Shown here: piece after piece, positions 23,005 through 31,158 of the stretch
Layout: every line of letters starts with the position of its first letter
Position numbering within the stretch: the first letter of the stretch is position 1
DNA from: a virus
Strand: one strand, 5' to 3'
Virus record (IMG/VR): IMGVR_UViG_3300020444_000143
Coordinates: 1-47,857 of that record
DNA length: 47,857 nucleotides
Position numbers and translations under genes: made by a program
The notes under the pieces: model-generated
The model's input: only the letters and a program-made list of their open reading frames with translations
Database searches by the model: none
What the model was told of the DNA's origin: nothing

Positions 23005-23886
23005 TTATTCCTTTATAATAGTTGTGTAATCAAATGCGACTCTCCATAATTCTCTAGACTTATTCACAACATGTGAACGTCTATGTATAGTATACAATTG
23101 ATCCATAATTAATAAATCTCCCTTTTTAAATACAAAATGTTTTTGATATATTGACCTATCTAATATTTTTTTAAGTTTATCTTTTATAATATTTACATCT
23201 ATCAACTTTCCATTTTTCCATGCCTTTTCTGTTAAAGATGGTTGCCAATATAAAAATTCTTCTCCACCAATTGGATGAACATTCACAATTGACATGCGTT
23301 CATCTCCCTTATGATGTGCCGGAATAGTATAATCTTTCACAACAGCAATCTCATTATCCTTGCCGGCCATTGTGTATTTCACTTCATGCGCCATCATGTT
23401 CCCAATTGCTTCCCGGTCAGCCCGATCCTTTTGTGCGTCATCTATAGATCCGAATACGCCATAATTAAAATTATTTAATTGTATTTCAACAGTACGCCAG
23501 TAATCTTTTTCATTATTAGGTAAATCTAAAAAAGATCTTCTTTGATCTAATAAACTAAAAACAGTATCACGACATTCTTCCACACAATACAAAGCAGTTA
23601 ATATTTCTTTAAAATCTCCTATATGTATCATAGTACCATCCCCATGCCACTCTAAATCTGCCATACCAAACAAACCTTTATACATTACTCTCGATATATC
23701 TGGATTATCTTTTGGATTAAAAGGCATGTAACCCAACACATCATCGTCTGTATTTCCTATACGCCTACAATAATTAACTAATTGAGATTGAGTTAAATTC
23801 TGTTCGTGATAAAAAGTATAGCCATGTTTTAATACTTTCTGTATTTCTGATTTTAATTCTAAATCTGTAAATTCTAATACTTGCAT
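23005..23886 (-). CDS. TauD/TfdA-type Fe(II)/2OG dioxygenase
   Basis: This 293-residue protein has H81-x-D83 in 'LEWHGDGTM', the TauD iron-binding pattern, the second His in 'MDQLYTIHRRSHV' (H268 or H272) and R282 in 'ELWRVAFDY' which binds 2-oxoglutarate in the family. 'FKKGDLLIMDQ' before the His is also typical. The length matches TauD (about 280-300). Substrates of the family are sulfonates, amino acids and peptidyl carriers. Adjacent to an ANL adenylating enzyme (next gene upstream, zero gap), so a hydroxylation of an activated or linked amino acid is conceivable. Confidence 0.85.
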   Translation of the reverse strand: MQVLEFTDLELKSEIQKVLKHGYTFYHEQNLTQSQLVNYCRRIGNTDDDVLGYMPFNPKDNPDISRVMYKGLFGMADLEWHGDGTMIHIGDFKEILTALYCVEECRDTVFSLLDQRRSFLDLPNNEKDYWRTVEIQLNNFNYGVFGSIDDAQKDRADREAIGNMMAHEVKYTMAGKDNEIAVVKDYTIPAHHKGDERMSIVNVHPIGGEEFLYWQPSLTEKAWKNGKLIDVNIIKDKLKKILDRSIYQKHFVFKKGDLLIMDQLYTIHRRSHVVNKSRELWRVAFDYTTIIKE

Positions 23887-25311
23887 TTATATTTCACTAT
23901 GTGGTTTAATACTCAATGTTGATATTATTTCATTAGGAAAATCATCTAACAAACTTACTAATTTTGATTTTTGATGTTTCGTTTTTCCACCATAATACAA
24001 TTTTTCAGTAACATGATATATATTATGCGGACGTTTATATTTTTGAAGTTCTTCAAACCGTTTAGCAAGATTATTAATATCAGCCGATCCTGTATAAATT
24101 ACATAATGTATTTCATCACGAGAACAACTTGATACCTCATTAACTCCTGGTTCTAGTAATGCTTGAGCCTCTACTAATCCTGTGTAAACTTTTACGCCAT
24201 CTTTCATAAAAATTACATCATCAAAAACTCTACCATCATAATACCATTTTCCGTTCGCAATTTTCATTTTATCACCATCAGTCATCCAATCATTAAGTCC
24301 ATACTTGTACCACAATACGCCCCCATCATCTACTTTTAATTCTCCCCAATAATAAGTTTTATAAAAACCATAAAAATTATCTAATGAATCTCCTGGCCTA
24401 TATTCAGATCTTGTATGACAATCCGCTTCAGTGCTCGCCATTACATTATAAATTACTTTCCATTTAAACTTTTTCTCAATATCTCTAATAATATTTTCTC
24501 CCGTATGCCCTCCAGCAAATTCCCAATAATCTACCTCAAAATCAAAATCATCAGGACATGCATCAAGTAATCTTTTTACAGCATTAGGATAAGACGCCAC
24601 AAGATTTGGTTTCACTTTTTGAAATTGTTCTGGAATATTATCCACTGTTTCATTTATAAAATGAATTGTTCCGCCTGTATAATAAGCTCTAGCTAAATTC
24701 CAAACAAGATAGGTTGATTCAAATCCTCCATTTTGTAACATTATGGGTCTTTTATTATTAAAAAGTTCAGGGGATACTTCTTTCAAATGTCCGGTCATAG
24801 AACCCATTGTACAACCCCTCAATGTTTCCCCATTAACATTAGCTTGAGCATGATCCTCATAATCCCAAAAAAATGGCCATAATTCAAATATAGGTTTTAC
24901 TGTAGTACCACTAGTCATTCCTCTATACATCTCATTGGGGTGTAATAATGTGGAAGGAATTTTGCCCTCACTATCTGGTTCATGTAACATTTTAATTTTA
25001 TTTGAACGTATAACACAACTGGCATTACTGTCACCAATTAAAGAATCTAATTCTATATTTGATTGATCTGCTGAAGCTTGACTAGCTGATCCACCATTTT
25101 TTATACTAGCAAGAATCCATAACATATCATCCAGAGTTTTAACTTCTTCAGCTACTACAAAAACAACATGAGGTCCCAATCCGTGTTTTTTTAAAATTTC
25201 AATTTTTTCATCTAACATGTTATGTAAATTTTTCCATGTAACATGTTCTGTTGATAAACTTATGAATACATCATCTTCATTAAGCGGTGCTTGATATTGT
25301 TTTAGTGTCAT
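23887..25311 (-). CDS. ANL-superfamily adenylating enzyme (acyl/aryl-CoA ligase type)
   Basis: This 474-residue protein has the AMP-binding P-loop 'MTSGTTVKP' (132-140), the A5-like 'YNVMASTEADC', the A7-like 'MTDGDKMKIANGKWYYDGR' and the C-terminal lid lysine in 'YYGGKTKHQK' (K443 is the likely catalytic Lys). The family activates a carboxylate as acyl-AMP, then transfers it to CoA, a carrier or another acceptor. No carrier-protein gene was seen. It overlaps the next upstream gene by four bases. Substrate specificity residues cannot be read. ATG start, GAAAAT upstream. Confidence 0.85.
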   Translation of the reverse strand: MTLKQYQAPLNEDDVFISLSTEHVTWKNLHNMLDEKIEILKKHGLGPHVVFVVAEEVKTLDDMLWILASIKNGGSASQASADQSNIELDSLIGDSNASCVIRSNKIKMLHEPDSEGKIPSTLLHPNEMYRGMTSGTTVKPIFELWPFFWDYEDHAQANVNGETLRGCTMGSMTGHLKEVSPELFNNKRPIMLQNGGFESTYLVWNLARAYYTGGTIHFINETVDNIPEQFQKVKPNLVASYPNAVKRLLDACPDDFDFEVDYWEFAGGHTGENIIRDIEKKFKWKVIYNVMASTEADCHTRSEYRPGDSLDNFYGFYKTYYWGELKVDDGGVLWYKYGLNDWMTDGDKMKIANGKWYYDGRVFDDVIFMKDGVKVYTGLVEAQALLEPGVNEVSSCSRDEIHYVIYTGSADINNLAKRFEELQKYKRPHNIYHVTEKLYYGGKTKHQKSKLVSLLDDFPNEIISTLSIKPHSEI

Positions 25312-25757
25312 ATTTTCTCTTCAGGATAATACCACCATCCAGCATCTGGTTCATATTTAAATATCGATATTCCCACTCTTTCAGTTTCAATATTTTCTAT
25401 TGAATGTTCTATACCAGCATTAAACTTGTGCCATTTTTTTTCTGGTATACATGTTCTATAAAGTTCTTTACCTTTGTCCCACCACACAGTTTCTACATTG
25501 CTGCCACCTGCTTGTAAAATATAATTATAATTTGTAGTCCTATCAACATCAATATGTTTGGGTATACCATTTCTTAAAATTTGATACTTGAAATTATCAC
25601 ATTCAGGAAATAAATGTTTTAGAAAATTTGTTAACTCATCTTCACAATAATAAATTCCGTATATTTCTTTATTTCCTGGCCAAATATTTTCTTTTAATTT
25701 TATTGATTCAGTATCTAAAAAACAAGGTGGGCCTGGTAAATCTAAAAATTCAATCAT
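25308..25757 (-). CDS. Small cupin-type Fe(II)-oxygenase-like protein
   Basis: This 149-residue protein has H68-x-D70 in 'IPKHIDVDR', followed 12 residues later by a strand ('YNYILQAGG'), H118 in 'GIEHSIENI' and R127 ('ETERVGISIF'). The spacing fits a minimal double-stranded beta helix like aspartyl beta-hydroxylase-related phage proteins. The N-terminus has a Cys-rich 'GPPCFLD'. Overlaps neighbours by four and eight bases. Substrate unknown. Confidence 0.6.
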   Translation of the reverse strand: MIEFLDLPGPPCFLDTESIKLKENIWPGNKEIYGIYYCEDELTNFLKHLFPECDNFKYQILRNGIPKHIDVDRTTNYNYILQAGGSNVETVWWDKGKELYRTCIPEKKWHKFNAGIEHSIENIETERVGISIFKYEPDAGWWYYPEEKI

Positions 25758-26403
25758 TTTTTCTTATCTCTATCAAATTTTTAAGAGTTTCATATACATA
25801 CATTTTATATTCTTCATCTGTACCCTCAAATAAATCACGCATAACTGCATCTTTATTTTCTTCTAATCTTTTTGCATGAGATGTGAGATAATTTGGTCTA
25901 AAATCTGACAAGTTTAAATAAGCTGGAAAGTTTGCAGTAGTTTTTAAATAATGCTCAACAACAACATTTATATCATTTGGTATTATTTCTTCTATCCTAG
26001 CATTAGGAAACGTTGCTTTTATTTTTGACTTTGTTACATGCACAGGATACATTATATATTTTCCACTTTCCATTATTTCTAAACCACCTCGTGCCTCAAA
26101 CAGTTTTTCAAATAATGGATAATATTCATCAATATCATTATAATAAGGTTCAATTACATTAAATAATGGGGGTAACATTTTGCCGTCTATCATTCTATCA
26201 AAATGATTTGGAGCAACTAATCTGCGTGATATTGAATATTCATTGATTGATGTATCAAGTGGAACTATACCATTTTCTTTACAAGAATACCAATATACGT
26301 CATCATTATCATTAGCAAGGTTTCTGCCTAATCTATGTCCACCCGCACCTTGTTCAAATGCAATGAATAAAAATTTATCATGTTCAAATAAGTCTACCAT
26401 CAT
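25750..26403 (-). CDS. Unknown protein with sulfotransferase-like P-loop pattern
   Basis: I chose the ATG at 26401-26403 (217 residues, MMVDLFEHD); a start 11 codons upstream would overlap the previous gene by 53 bases. Residues about 11-24 read FLFIAFEQGAGGHR, a strand-loop-helix that recalls the 5'-phosphosulfate loop of sulfotransferases, but the rest has no clear match. The sequence is mixed alpha/beta with several Tyr-rich helices. Product unknown; a transferase is possible. The ribosome site is weak, so coupling with the previous gene is likely. Confidence 0.55.
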   Translation of the reverse strand: MMVDLFEHDKFLFIAFEQGAGGHRLGRNLANDNDDVYWYSCKENGIVPLDTSINEYSISRRLVAPNHFDRMIDGKMLPPLFNVIEPYYNDIDEYYPLFEKLFEARGGLEIMESGKYIMYPVHVTKSKIKATFPNARIEEIIPNDINVVVEHYLKTTANFPAYLNLSDFRPNYLTSHAKRLEENKDAVMRDLFEGTDEEYKMYVYETLKNLIEIRKND

Positions 26404-27079
26404 AATACATTCTATTATTATTATAGTGGGATTCAATTAAATAAACTAAATCATTTGTATTATACCAATCATTATAAATGCACGTATCTCCCCTTACAAA
26501 TAATTTACCATCTTCAATCTTCCAATCACAATAATACGTATCACCCAATATTGTTTCTTTTCTTTTAACTTCTTGTATTTGATCCAAATTATAAAACACT
26601 TTATTAATTGTTAAGGGTCCTATTTCACTCATACCCCAATTTGCCATAAATGTTGCTCCTTTGTTTACAAATGATTCTATAATATGCCATTCAACAGGAT
26701 TGGAACCACAAGTAATCCATATACCTTTTAAATTTAAATCCTTAAATCCTTTTGTTTTAATAATTGCTTTTGCATGATCTGGAGCTAAATGAGTATGAGT
26801 GTATTTGTTAATTTCTTTAGAAAATCTATACGCATTAAATTGTTCAACAGTTACTTCTGCACCAATACTAATTGCTGGTAATGTTTGTGCTAATAATCCT
26901 CCTGCATGTTCCATTTTACATACGGTATAGATTTTAGAATTCTTTGATATTTTTTGACTTTCTATTGCAATCTTATTACATGCCTTTAAATTTTCTGGAG
27001 TCCTAAAAATATGTTTTTGTATTCCTGTTGTACCACTACTTTTAACAAAAACTCCTTCGCTTAACATATTCTTGTACAT
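26384..27079 (-). CDS. ANL-type adenylation domain lacking C-terminal lid
   Basis: This 231-residue protein has the P-loop 'VKSSGTTGIQKH' (about 12-23), the A5-like 'ANWGMSEIGP', and an A7-like 'NTNDLV...MYYDGR' region, then ends right after the hinge. It therefore corresponds to the large adenylation domain only, without the C-terminal lid that carries the catalytic Lys. It lacks the first ~100 residues of ordinary enzymes as well. It may work as a binding domain, or need a lid from another protein such as the full ligase at 23887. Overlaps the GNAT-like gene by 38 bases. Confidence 0.75.
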   Translation of the reverse strand: MYKNMLSEGVFVKSSGTTGIQKHIFRTPENLKACNKIAIESQKISKNSKIYTVCKMEHAGGLLAQTLPAISIGAEVTVEQFNAYRFSKEINKYTHTHLAPDHAKAIIKTKGFKDLNLKGIWITCGSNPVEWHIIESFVNKGATFMANWGMSEIGPLTINKVFYNLDQIQEVKRKETILGDTYYCDWKIEDGKLFVRGDTCIYNDWYNTNDLVYLIESHYNNNRMYYDGRLI

Positions 27080-27581
27080 TTAATTTCCATATAGTTTGTT
27101 CTGTATAATATAATATAGTATCAGATACTTTATCGAGTATTCCTTGTTTTGCTAATAAACCCATTAATTTATGATTTCGTAATGCCTTACCACTATGTTC
27201 ATTGGAAATGTTTGTTGTTATATACAAATTATCTGTAGGACAGTAATCTATGAAAACAGGAATAAAATCTCTCCAAGTTATTGTGTTCCAATTACCTTTA
27301 TTCAGGCCTTTATAAGGACTTGCTCCGGGTAATTCACATCCTCGAAAATTAATCCTCCAACCATTTTCGTTTATTTCTGGTAAGGGATGACAACCTCCAA
27401 CCGCAACAATTTCATCATCCTTGATAGCACAATAATATTCTCCCCAATCTTTACACCATTCTAATTTCATAGACTTAAAGGATGAGTTATTTGTATATCC
27501 TAAGTCTTTACATTTATCACAAAATATTTGGAGTTTGCTATGTAGTTGATTAGTGATTGGTTTTATATTGAAAATCCCCAT
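27042..27581 (-). CDS. GNAT-like acetyltransferase
   Basis: I chose the ATG at 27579-27581 (179 residues, MGIFNIKP), which has AGGAAAG a few bases upstream; the longer form would overlap the previous gene much more. It shows an N-terminal strand-helix, a 'YYCAIKDDEIVAVGGCHPLPE' beta hairpin typical of GNAT folds, and later 'LYITTNISNEHSGKALRNHKLMGLLAKQGILDKVSD', the helix after an acetyl-CoA-like loop. The acetyl-CoA Q/R-x2-G-x-G/A motif is degenerate (HSGKA). Substrate unknown. Confidence 0.55.
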   Translation of the reverse strand: MGIFNIKPITNQLHSKLQIFCDKCKDLGYTNNSSFKSMKLEWCKDWGEYYCAIKDDEIVAVGGCHPLPEINENGWRINFRGCELPGASPYKGLNKGNWNTITWRDFIPVFIDYCPTDNLYITTNISNEHSGKALRNHKLMGLLAKQGILDKVSDTILYYTEQTIWKLNVQEYVKRRSFC

Positions 27582-28207
27582 GCTCTTTCCTGACACCACC
27601 AACATATACCACAATGTCCTAATTTTGGGTCTTTAACATTTTGTGCTTCCCATTCACATGATCTAGTATATACAAATAAACTATCTATTAAATTATATTC
27701 TTTATATATTTGGGCTAGTTTCTTTTTATCTATATTAATCCAGGGTGTATATGCTTTATTATTATTACGTAAAACGTCTTTCATAATAGTAGGATTTCTG
27801 TCTACTTCTGTAACTTCTTCTATAAATGTATCAGTAATAGATTTTGGTGGATTAGCAGTAATTCCTGTATAGAAAATATTTATTAATTTATTTTTTCTAT
27901 AATAATCTAATTTATCAAATATATTACTTAATGTTTGATGGTCACAAAATGTACTATGATGTTCTATGTTTATATTTCCGGTTAATTCGATACATTTTTG
28001 AATAACATTATTAGTTGTTGTAACATTTTTAAATTGTCTTGCTTTATTTCCAGTAGATAAAATATAGATTTTATCATTAGAATATTTCATTAAAAAGTAT
28101 AAAAGCAAAGAACTATCAGCTCCGCCGCTACAACTTATACCTATAGGACCTTCATATATTTTTAAATTGACTCCGGATAAATTTAATTCTTTTTTAATTA
28201 AATTCAT
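27563..28207 (-). CDS. QueC-like PP-loop ATPase
   Basis: This 214-residue protein has the PP-loop SGGADSS (residues 27-33) of N-type ATP pyrophosphatases and a C-terminal zinc-type cluster: C184, then C199-x2-C202-x2-C205 followed by QERAWGF, the QueC arrangement (CGxCxxCxxR). QueC makes preQ0 from CDG with ammonia and ATP. Apart from these ends the body diverges, and no QueD, QueE or FolE was recognised nearby. A related nitrile- or amide-forming ATP-dependent step on a different substrate is equally possible. Overlaps neighbours by 4 and 19 bases. Confidence 0.75.
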   Translation of the reverse strand: MNLIKKELNLSGVNLKIYEGPIGISCSGGADSSLLLYFLMKYSNDKIYILSTGNKARQFKNVTTTNNVIQKCIELTGNINIEHHSTFCDHQTLSNIFDKLDYYRKNKLINIFYTGITANPPKSITDTFIEEVTEVDRNPTIMKDVLRNNNKAYTPWINIDKKKLAQIYKEYNLIDSLFVYTRSCEWEAQNVKDPKLGHCGICWWCQERAWGFSI

Positions 28208-28836
28208 GGTTCTATTAGATTTGTTACTGTTGACACAGATTCTTCTGTTAATTTAATATTCATTATTAATACAATATGATCATCCTCATCATTGGCATTA
28301 AATATTGTATGCCGTTTACAAGTATTTAAAAAATATAAACTACCATAATTCCAATGTAATACATTATCATATTGATATATAAAATATCCCCCATCTAACG
28401 GATTACATACTAGTAAAGGGACAATTAATCTAAAACTATCTATTGTAGATCCCATATTATCTACATGACTTGGAAAAAATCCGCCTGGTTTTAATTTTAA
28501 AATATGAGATCTAAATAACCATTCTTTAAAAGGATCACAATATAATTTTAATACATCATAAACAGGTGTTGGTACAATAAAATCAGATTCAGTTATATTT
28601 GTATTATTTTCTTTATTATACTCATATAAACTATCTAAATCAGGCCCAGGTCCTAAATTGCCGTCTAAATTAGTTACACTCAATCCCCAACGATTTATAT
28701 GTTTTCTAGGATTATATTTTGTCCAATTATCATCAAATTGGATTAATCTTTCTAACATAGTCTTCGAATTTTGATATATGTTTAATTTAACTTGATCCCC
28801 ATATGCTGTTAGAGTATTAAATAATTCAAAACTCAT
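28204..28836 (-). CDS. Aspartyl-hydroxylase-like Fe(II)/2OG oxygenase
   Basis: Start chosen at the ATG at 28834-28836 (residue 13 of the longer frame), with a strong AGGAGA about 8 bases upstream and an 11-base overlap with the previous gene. In the longer numbering H136-x-D138 in 'FPSHVDNM', a beta strand 'RLIVPLLVC' and H188 in 'LNTCKRHTIFN' give the facial triad; the 'GGYFIYQ' segment lies between. This resembles small oxygenases in marine phages. A 60-residue N-terminal extension of unknown role precedes it. Substrate unknown. Confidence 0.75.
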   Translation of the reverse strand: MSFELFNTLTAYGDQVKLNIYQNSKTMLERLIQFDDNWTKYNPRKHINRWGLSVTNLDGNLGPGPDLDSLYEYNKENNTNITESDFIVPTPVYDVLKLYCDPFKEWLFRSHILKLKPGGFFPSHVDNMGSTIDSFRLIVPLLVCNPLDGGYFIYQYDNVLHWNYGSLYFLNTCKRHTIFNANDEDDHIVLIMNIKLTEESVSTVTNLIEP

Positions 28837-29857
28837 ACGTTGTATCTCCTGGCCATAGTGGTAATTGTACACCCACTTTTCTTTTTGGTATTTTACTATC
28901 AGCAGAACTCACGCAATTATCAGTAATGCATGGCATAGGTTTGTCAAATAATTTAAATCCAGTTTGAATATTTCCTAAAGGTATATCAGAGCAAGAATAT
29001 GACCGCTTAATGCTCCCACAAGGCTCGCGTATAATAATACTACGATATCCCGACGAACAGATCCAGCCTTTGAATTCATTAAAATTAAACGCATTAAATC
29101 TTTCGGCTTGATCCATTTCATGCACAATCCCTTTCGAATCAATTAACTCTATTTCCATTTGTGGGGTTTGAGACTCATTATGCAATATGTCTAACTGACT
29201 TTTAGTATATCCATCTACTACTTTTGTCGCCGTAGGATTAGATTGGGGTTTTAAAGTTGTATGAATACCCCTCTCTTTAAAATATAAAACATGATCTGTT
29301 AATGTCCAAAATTTCTCAGGTATCATTACCATATTAATAGTAATTCTTACACCATTATCTTGACAATATACTAATTTGTCTGTAAATTCTTCAATCTTTT
29401 TTTCAGTATCTAAATGTTCAAAATGAGCAGATGCGGTTATTGAAGCCCTATCAAATTTTTTAGCATATTTGATATATGTTTCAAACCATTTCATCTTTCT
29501 TGAACAGTTTGACGTCATATGTATTCTCTGTCTCTTAGAATATTTATCATCTGCAAGATATTTTAATATATCCAAATATCCAGGATGAAATGTTGGTTCT
29601 CCACCAGACAAAGACCAATTAAATGAATTAAATCCTTGTTCTCTCGCCTGACGTTTTATTTCATCTATTGTTGTTAAACACAACTCTGTAGGTCTATGAT
29701 CTTTCTTATCTGATCTCGCGTATGGCCAACAATAAGAACAGTGATAATTACAAAATCTTCCTAATAACCATGACACAGTAAAGGTATCATGATGTAACAT
29801 GGTTTTTGTTCCTACAAGTTGTATATCATCAAATGGAATTTTAGTAAAATCATTCAT
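28826..29857 (-). CDS. Radical-SAM enzyme with C-terminal Cys-rich domain
   Basis: This 343-residue protein has the radical-SAM cluster motif CNYHCSYC (C36, C40, C43) and a SAM-binding 'SLSGGEPTFHPG' (82-93), then 'MTSNCSR', 'TINMVMIP', a typical three-quarter TIM barrel. The C-terminal domain has Cys at 267, 280, 289, 310 and 315, a SPASM/twitch-like auxiliary cluster region. The core motif and C-terminal Cys-set are similar to peptide- or nucleoside-modifying enzymes. Its stop overlaps the oxygenase start by 11 bases. Substrate unknown. Confidence 0.9.
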   Translation of the reverse strand: MNDFTKIPFDDIQLVGTKTMLHHDTFTVSWLLGRFCNYHCSYCWPYARSDKKDHRPTELCLTTIDEIKRQAREQGFNSFNWSLSGGEPTFHPGYLDILKYLADDKYSKRQRIHMTSNCSRKMKWFETYIKYAKKFDRASITASAHFEHLDTEKKIEEFTDKLVYCQDNGVRITINMVMIPEKFWTLTDHVLYFKERGIHTTLKPQSNPTATKVVDGYTKSQLDILHNESQTPQMEIELIDSKGIVHEMDQAERFNAFNFNEFKGWICSSGYRSIIIREPCGSIKRSYSCSDIPLGNIQTGFKLFDKPMPCITDNCVSSADSKIPKRKVGVQLPLWPGDTTYEF

Positions 29858-31158
29858 ATTAAATATTTTTTAATTCGTGGATGTAAACTTTCCGCAGCAC
29901 TTGTATTTCTAATTTTGTCTTGTATTCTTGTATGTTTTTTAAAATGATGTCTTAATTCCTCTACACTATTTGGTTTAATAGTAGGAAATACAGTTGGTAA
30001 AAATAAATCCCATATTGGATCATTTAAACATGTTTGAACAGGAGTTAATGTTTTTTCTATAAATTCCTCATCTTTAATATTTTCTTCTTTAATTAAATCA
30101 TTGATTTCTTTTATTATAAATTTTTTATCTTCTTCAAATAAAATAGCAGGATGAAAATGTGGTGGATCTTCACACGCCTGAATATATGCAGCTCCAACAG
30201 ATGCACGCCCTTCAGGATATCCTTCTTTTCTCATATTATAAAAATATCTTGCCCATTCTTTTACATCAAAAATATTATACATTTGTACAACCATGTTAAT
30301 TGAAAGATGTGTAAGATTGGGAAGAGTTTGTAATTCATTAATATTTTGTAATACTGCGTTCCATTTGGCATTTGTTCTTATATACTCATATGTTTTTCCT
30401 ATACCATCTAAACTCGCGCAAATATTTAATTTATTAAATTGTTTAAATAATTGCCAATGTTTATTAAAATTTGTGCAATTAGAAGTGATATTTAAATGTA
30501 AATCTGTATTATCTTCTTCAATTAACTTCTCTAAAAATGCTATTGAATCTGGATCTACTGTAGGTTCTCCACCCAATATGTTTAATCTCTCTATAAGTGT
30601 AAAATCAATATCAGAAAGAAAATTATTAATATCCATATTATTTGAAATTTTTCCTTCAGGTCTACCCATGTAATATTGATATAACACCGGATGAAGTTCT
30701 AATTCTTTATATATTTCTGTACTATTTCCTGGATCACACATACGACATTTTAAATTACAAACATTACCAGGACGAATATCTAATGCCAATGGTTGTTTAT
30801 CTCGATTTCCATATTTTAAATCTGGAGTAACATGGCCGTCTCGTTTTATAAATTCTTGTCTATCACTAGACCATCCCTTTCTTTCTCGATCACCACATAC
30901 AAAACATTCAAGCGGTTCTTCCCCCTTTAATAATTTTTCTCTTATTTCCAAAAGTTGTTTATCATTATAAAAAAACTCCTTCAATCTTTCTTTTGCAGGA
31001 ATTCCTGAAGATTTTTCACTAAACTTTGCTTTCGTGAAGCGTGCTTCACAACACATCTTAATTGAATCTTTTGATGCGTTTACATAAGTATGCATAAATG
31101 GGGCGGGACAATGAAATCCCTTTTTATATTTTATTTTTTCATGAATTTCACGTCTCAT
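29854..31158 (-). CDS. N-terminal-twitch radical-SAM protein
   Basis: This 434-residue protein has an N-terminal cluster domain with C17 ('HCPAPFMHT'), C36/C37 ('IKMCCEAR') and C85-x2-C88 ('ECFVCGD'), followed by the radical-SAM core C134-x3-C138-x2-C141 ('NVCNLKCRMCDPGNS') and 'LGGEPT' (195-200). This N-terminal 'twitch' arrangement characterises a marine phage/cyanobacterial radical-SAM family of unknown function. Its C-terminus ('HPRIKKYLI') matches the next family member. Genes overlap by four bases each side. Confidence 0.9.
   Translation of the reverse strand: MRREIHEKIKYKKGFHCPAPFMHTYVNASKDSIKMCCEARFTKAKFSEKSSGIPAKERLKEFFYNDKQLLEIREKLLKGEEPLECFVCGDRERKGWSSDRQEFIKRDGHVTPDLKYGNRDKQPLALDIRPGNVCNLKCRMCDPGNSTEIYKELELHPVLYQYYMGRPEGKISNNMDINNFLSDIDFTLIERLNILGGEPTVDPDSIAFLEKLIEEDNTDLHLNITSNCTNFNKHWQLFKQFNKLNICASLDGIGKTYEYIRTNAKWNAVLQNINELQTLPNLTHLSINMVVQMYNIFDVKEWARYFYNMRKEGYPEGRASVGAAYIQACEDPPHFHPAILFEEDKKFIIKEINDLIKEENIKDEEFIEKTLTPVQTCLNDPIWDLFLPTVFPTIKPNSVEELRHHFKKHTRIQDKIRNTSAAESLHPRIKKYLI

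Noticed and set aside
27563-28207. Assignment of the PP-loop enzyme as a true QueC in a queuosine or deazaguanine pathway
   Set aside because: Companion genes are not visible here and the middle of the protein diverges, so only a QueC-like call is supported.
30293-30673. Plus-strand open frames within radical-SAM genes, including this one of 126 codons
   Set aside because: They are antisense to genes with intact radical-SAM motifs, with composition typical of reverse translation of AT-rich coding sequence.
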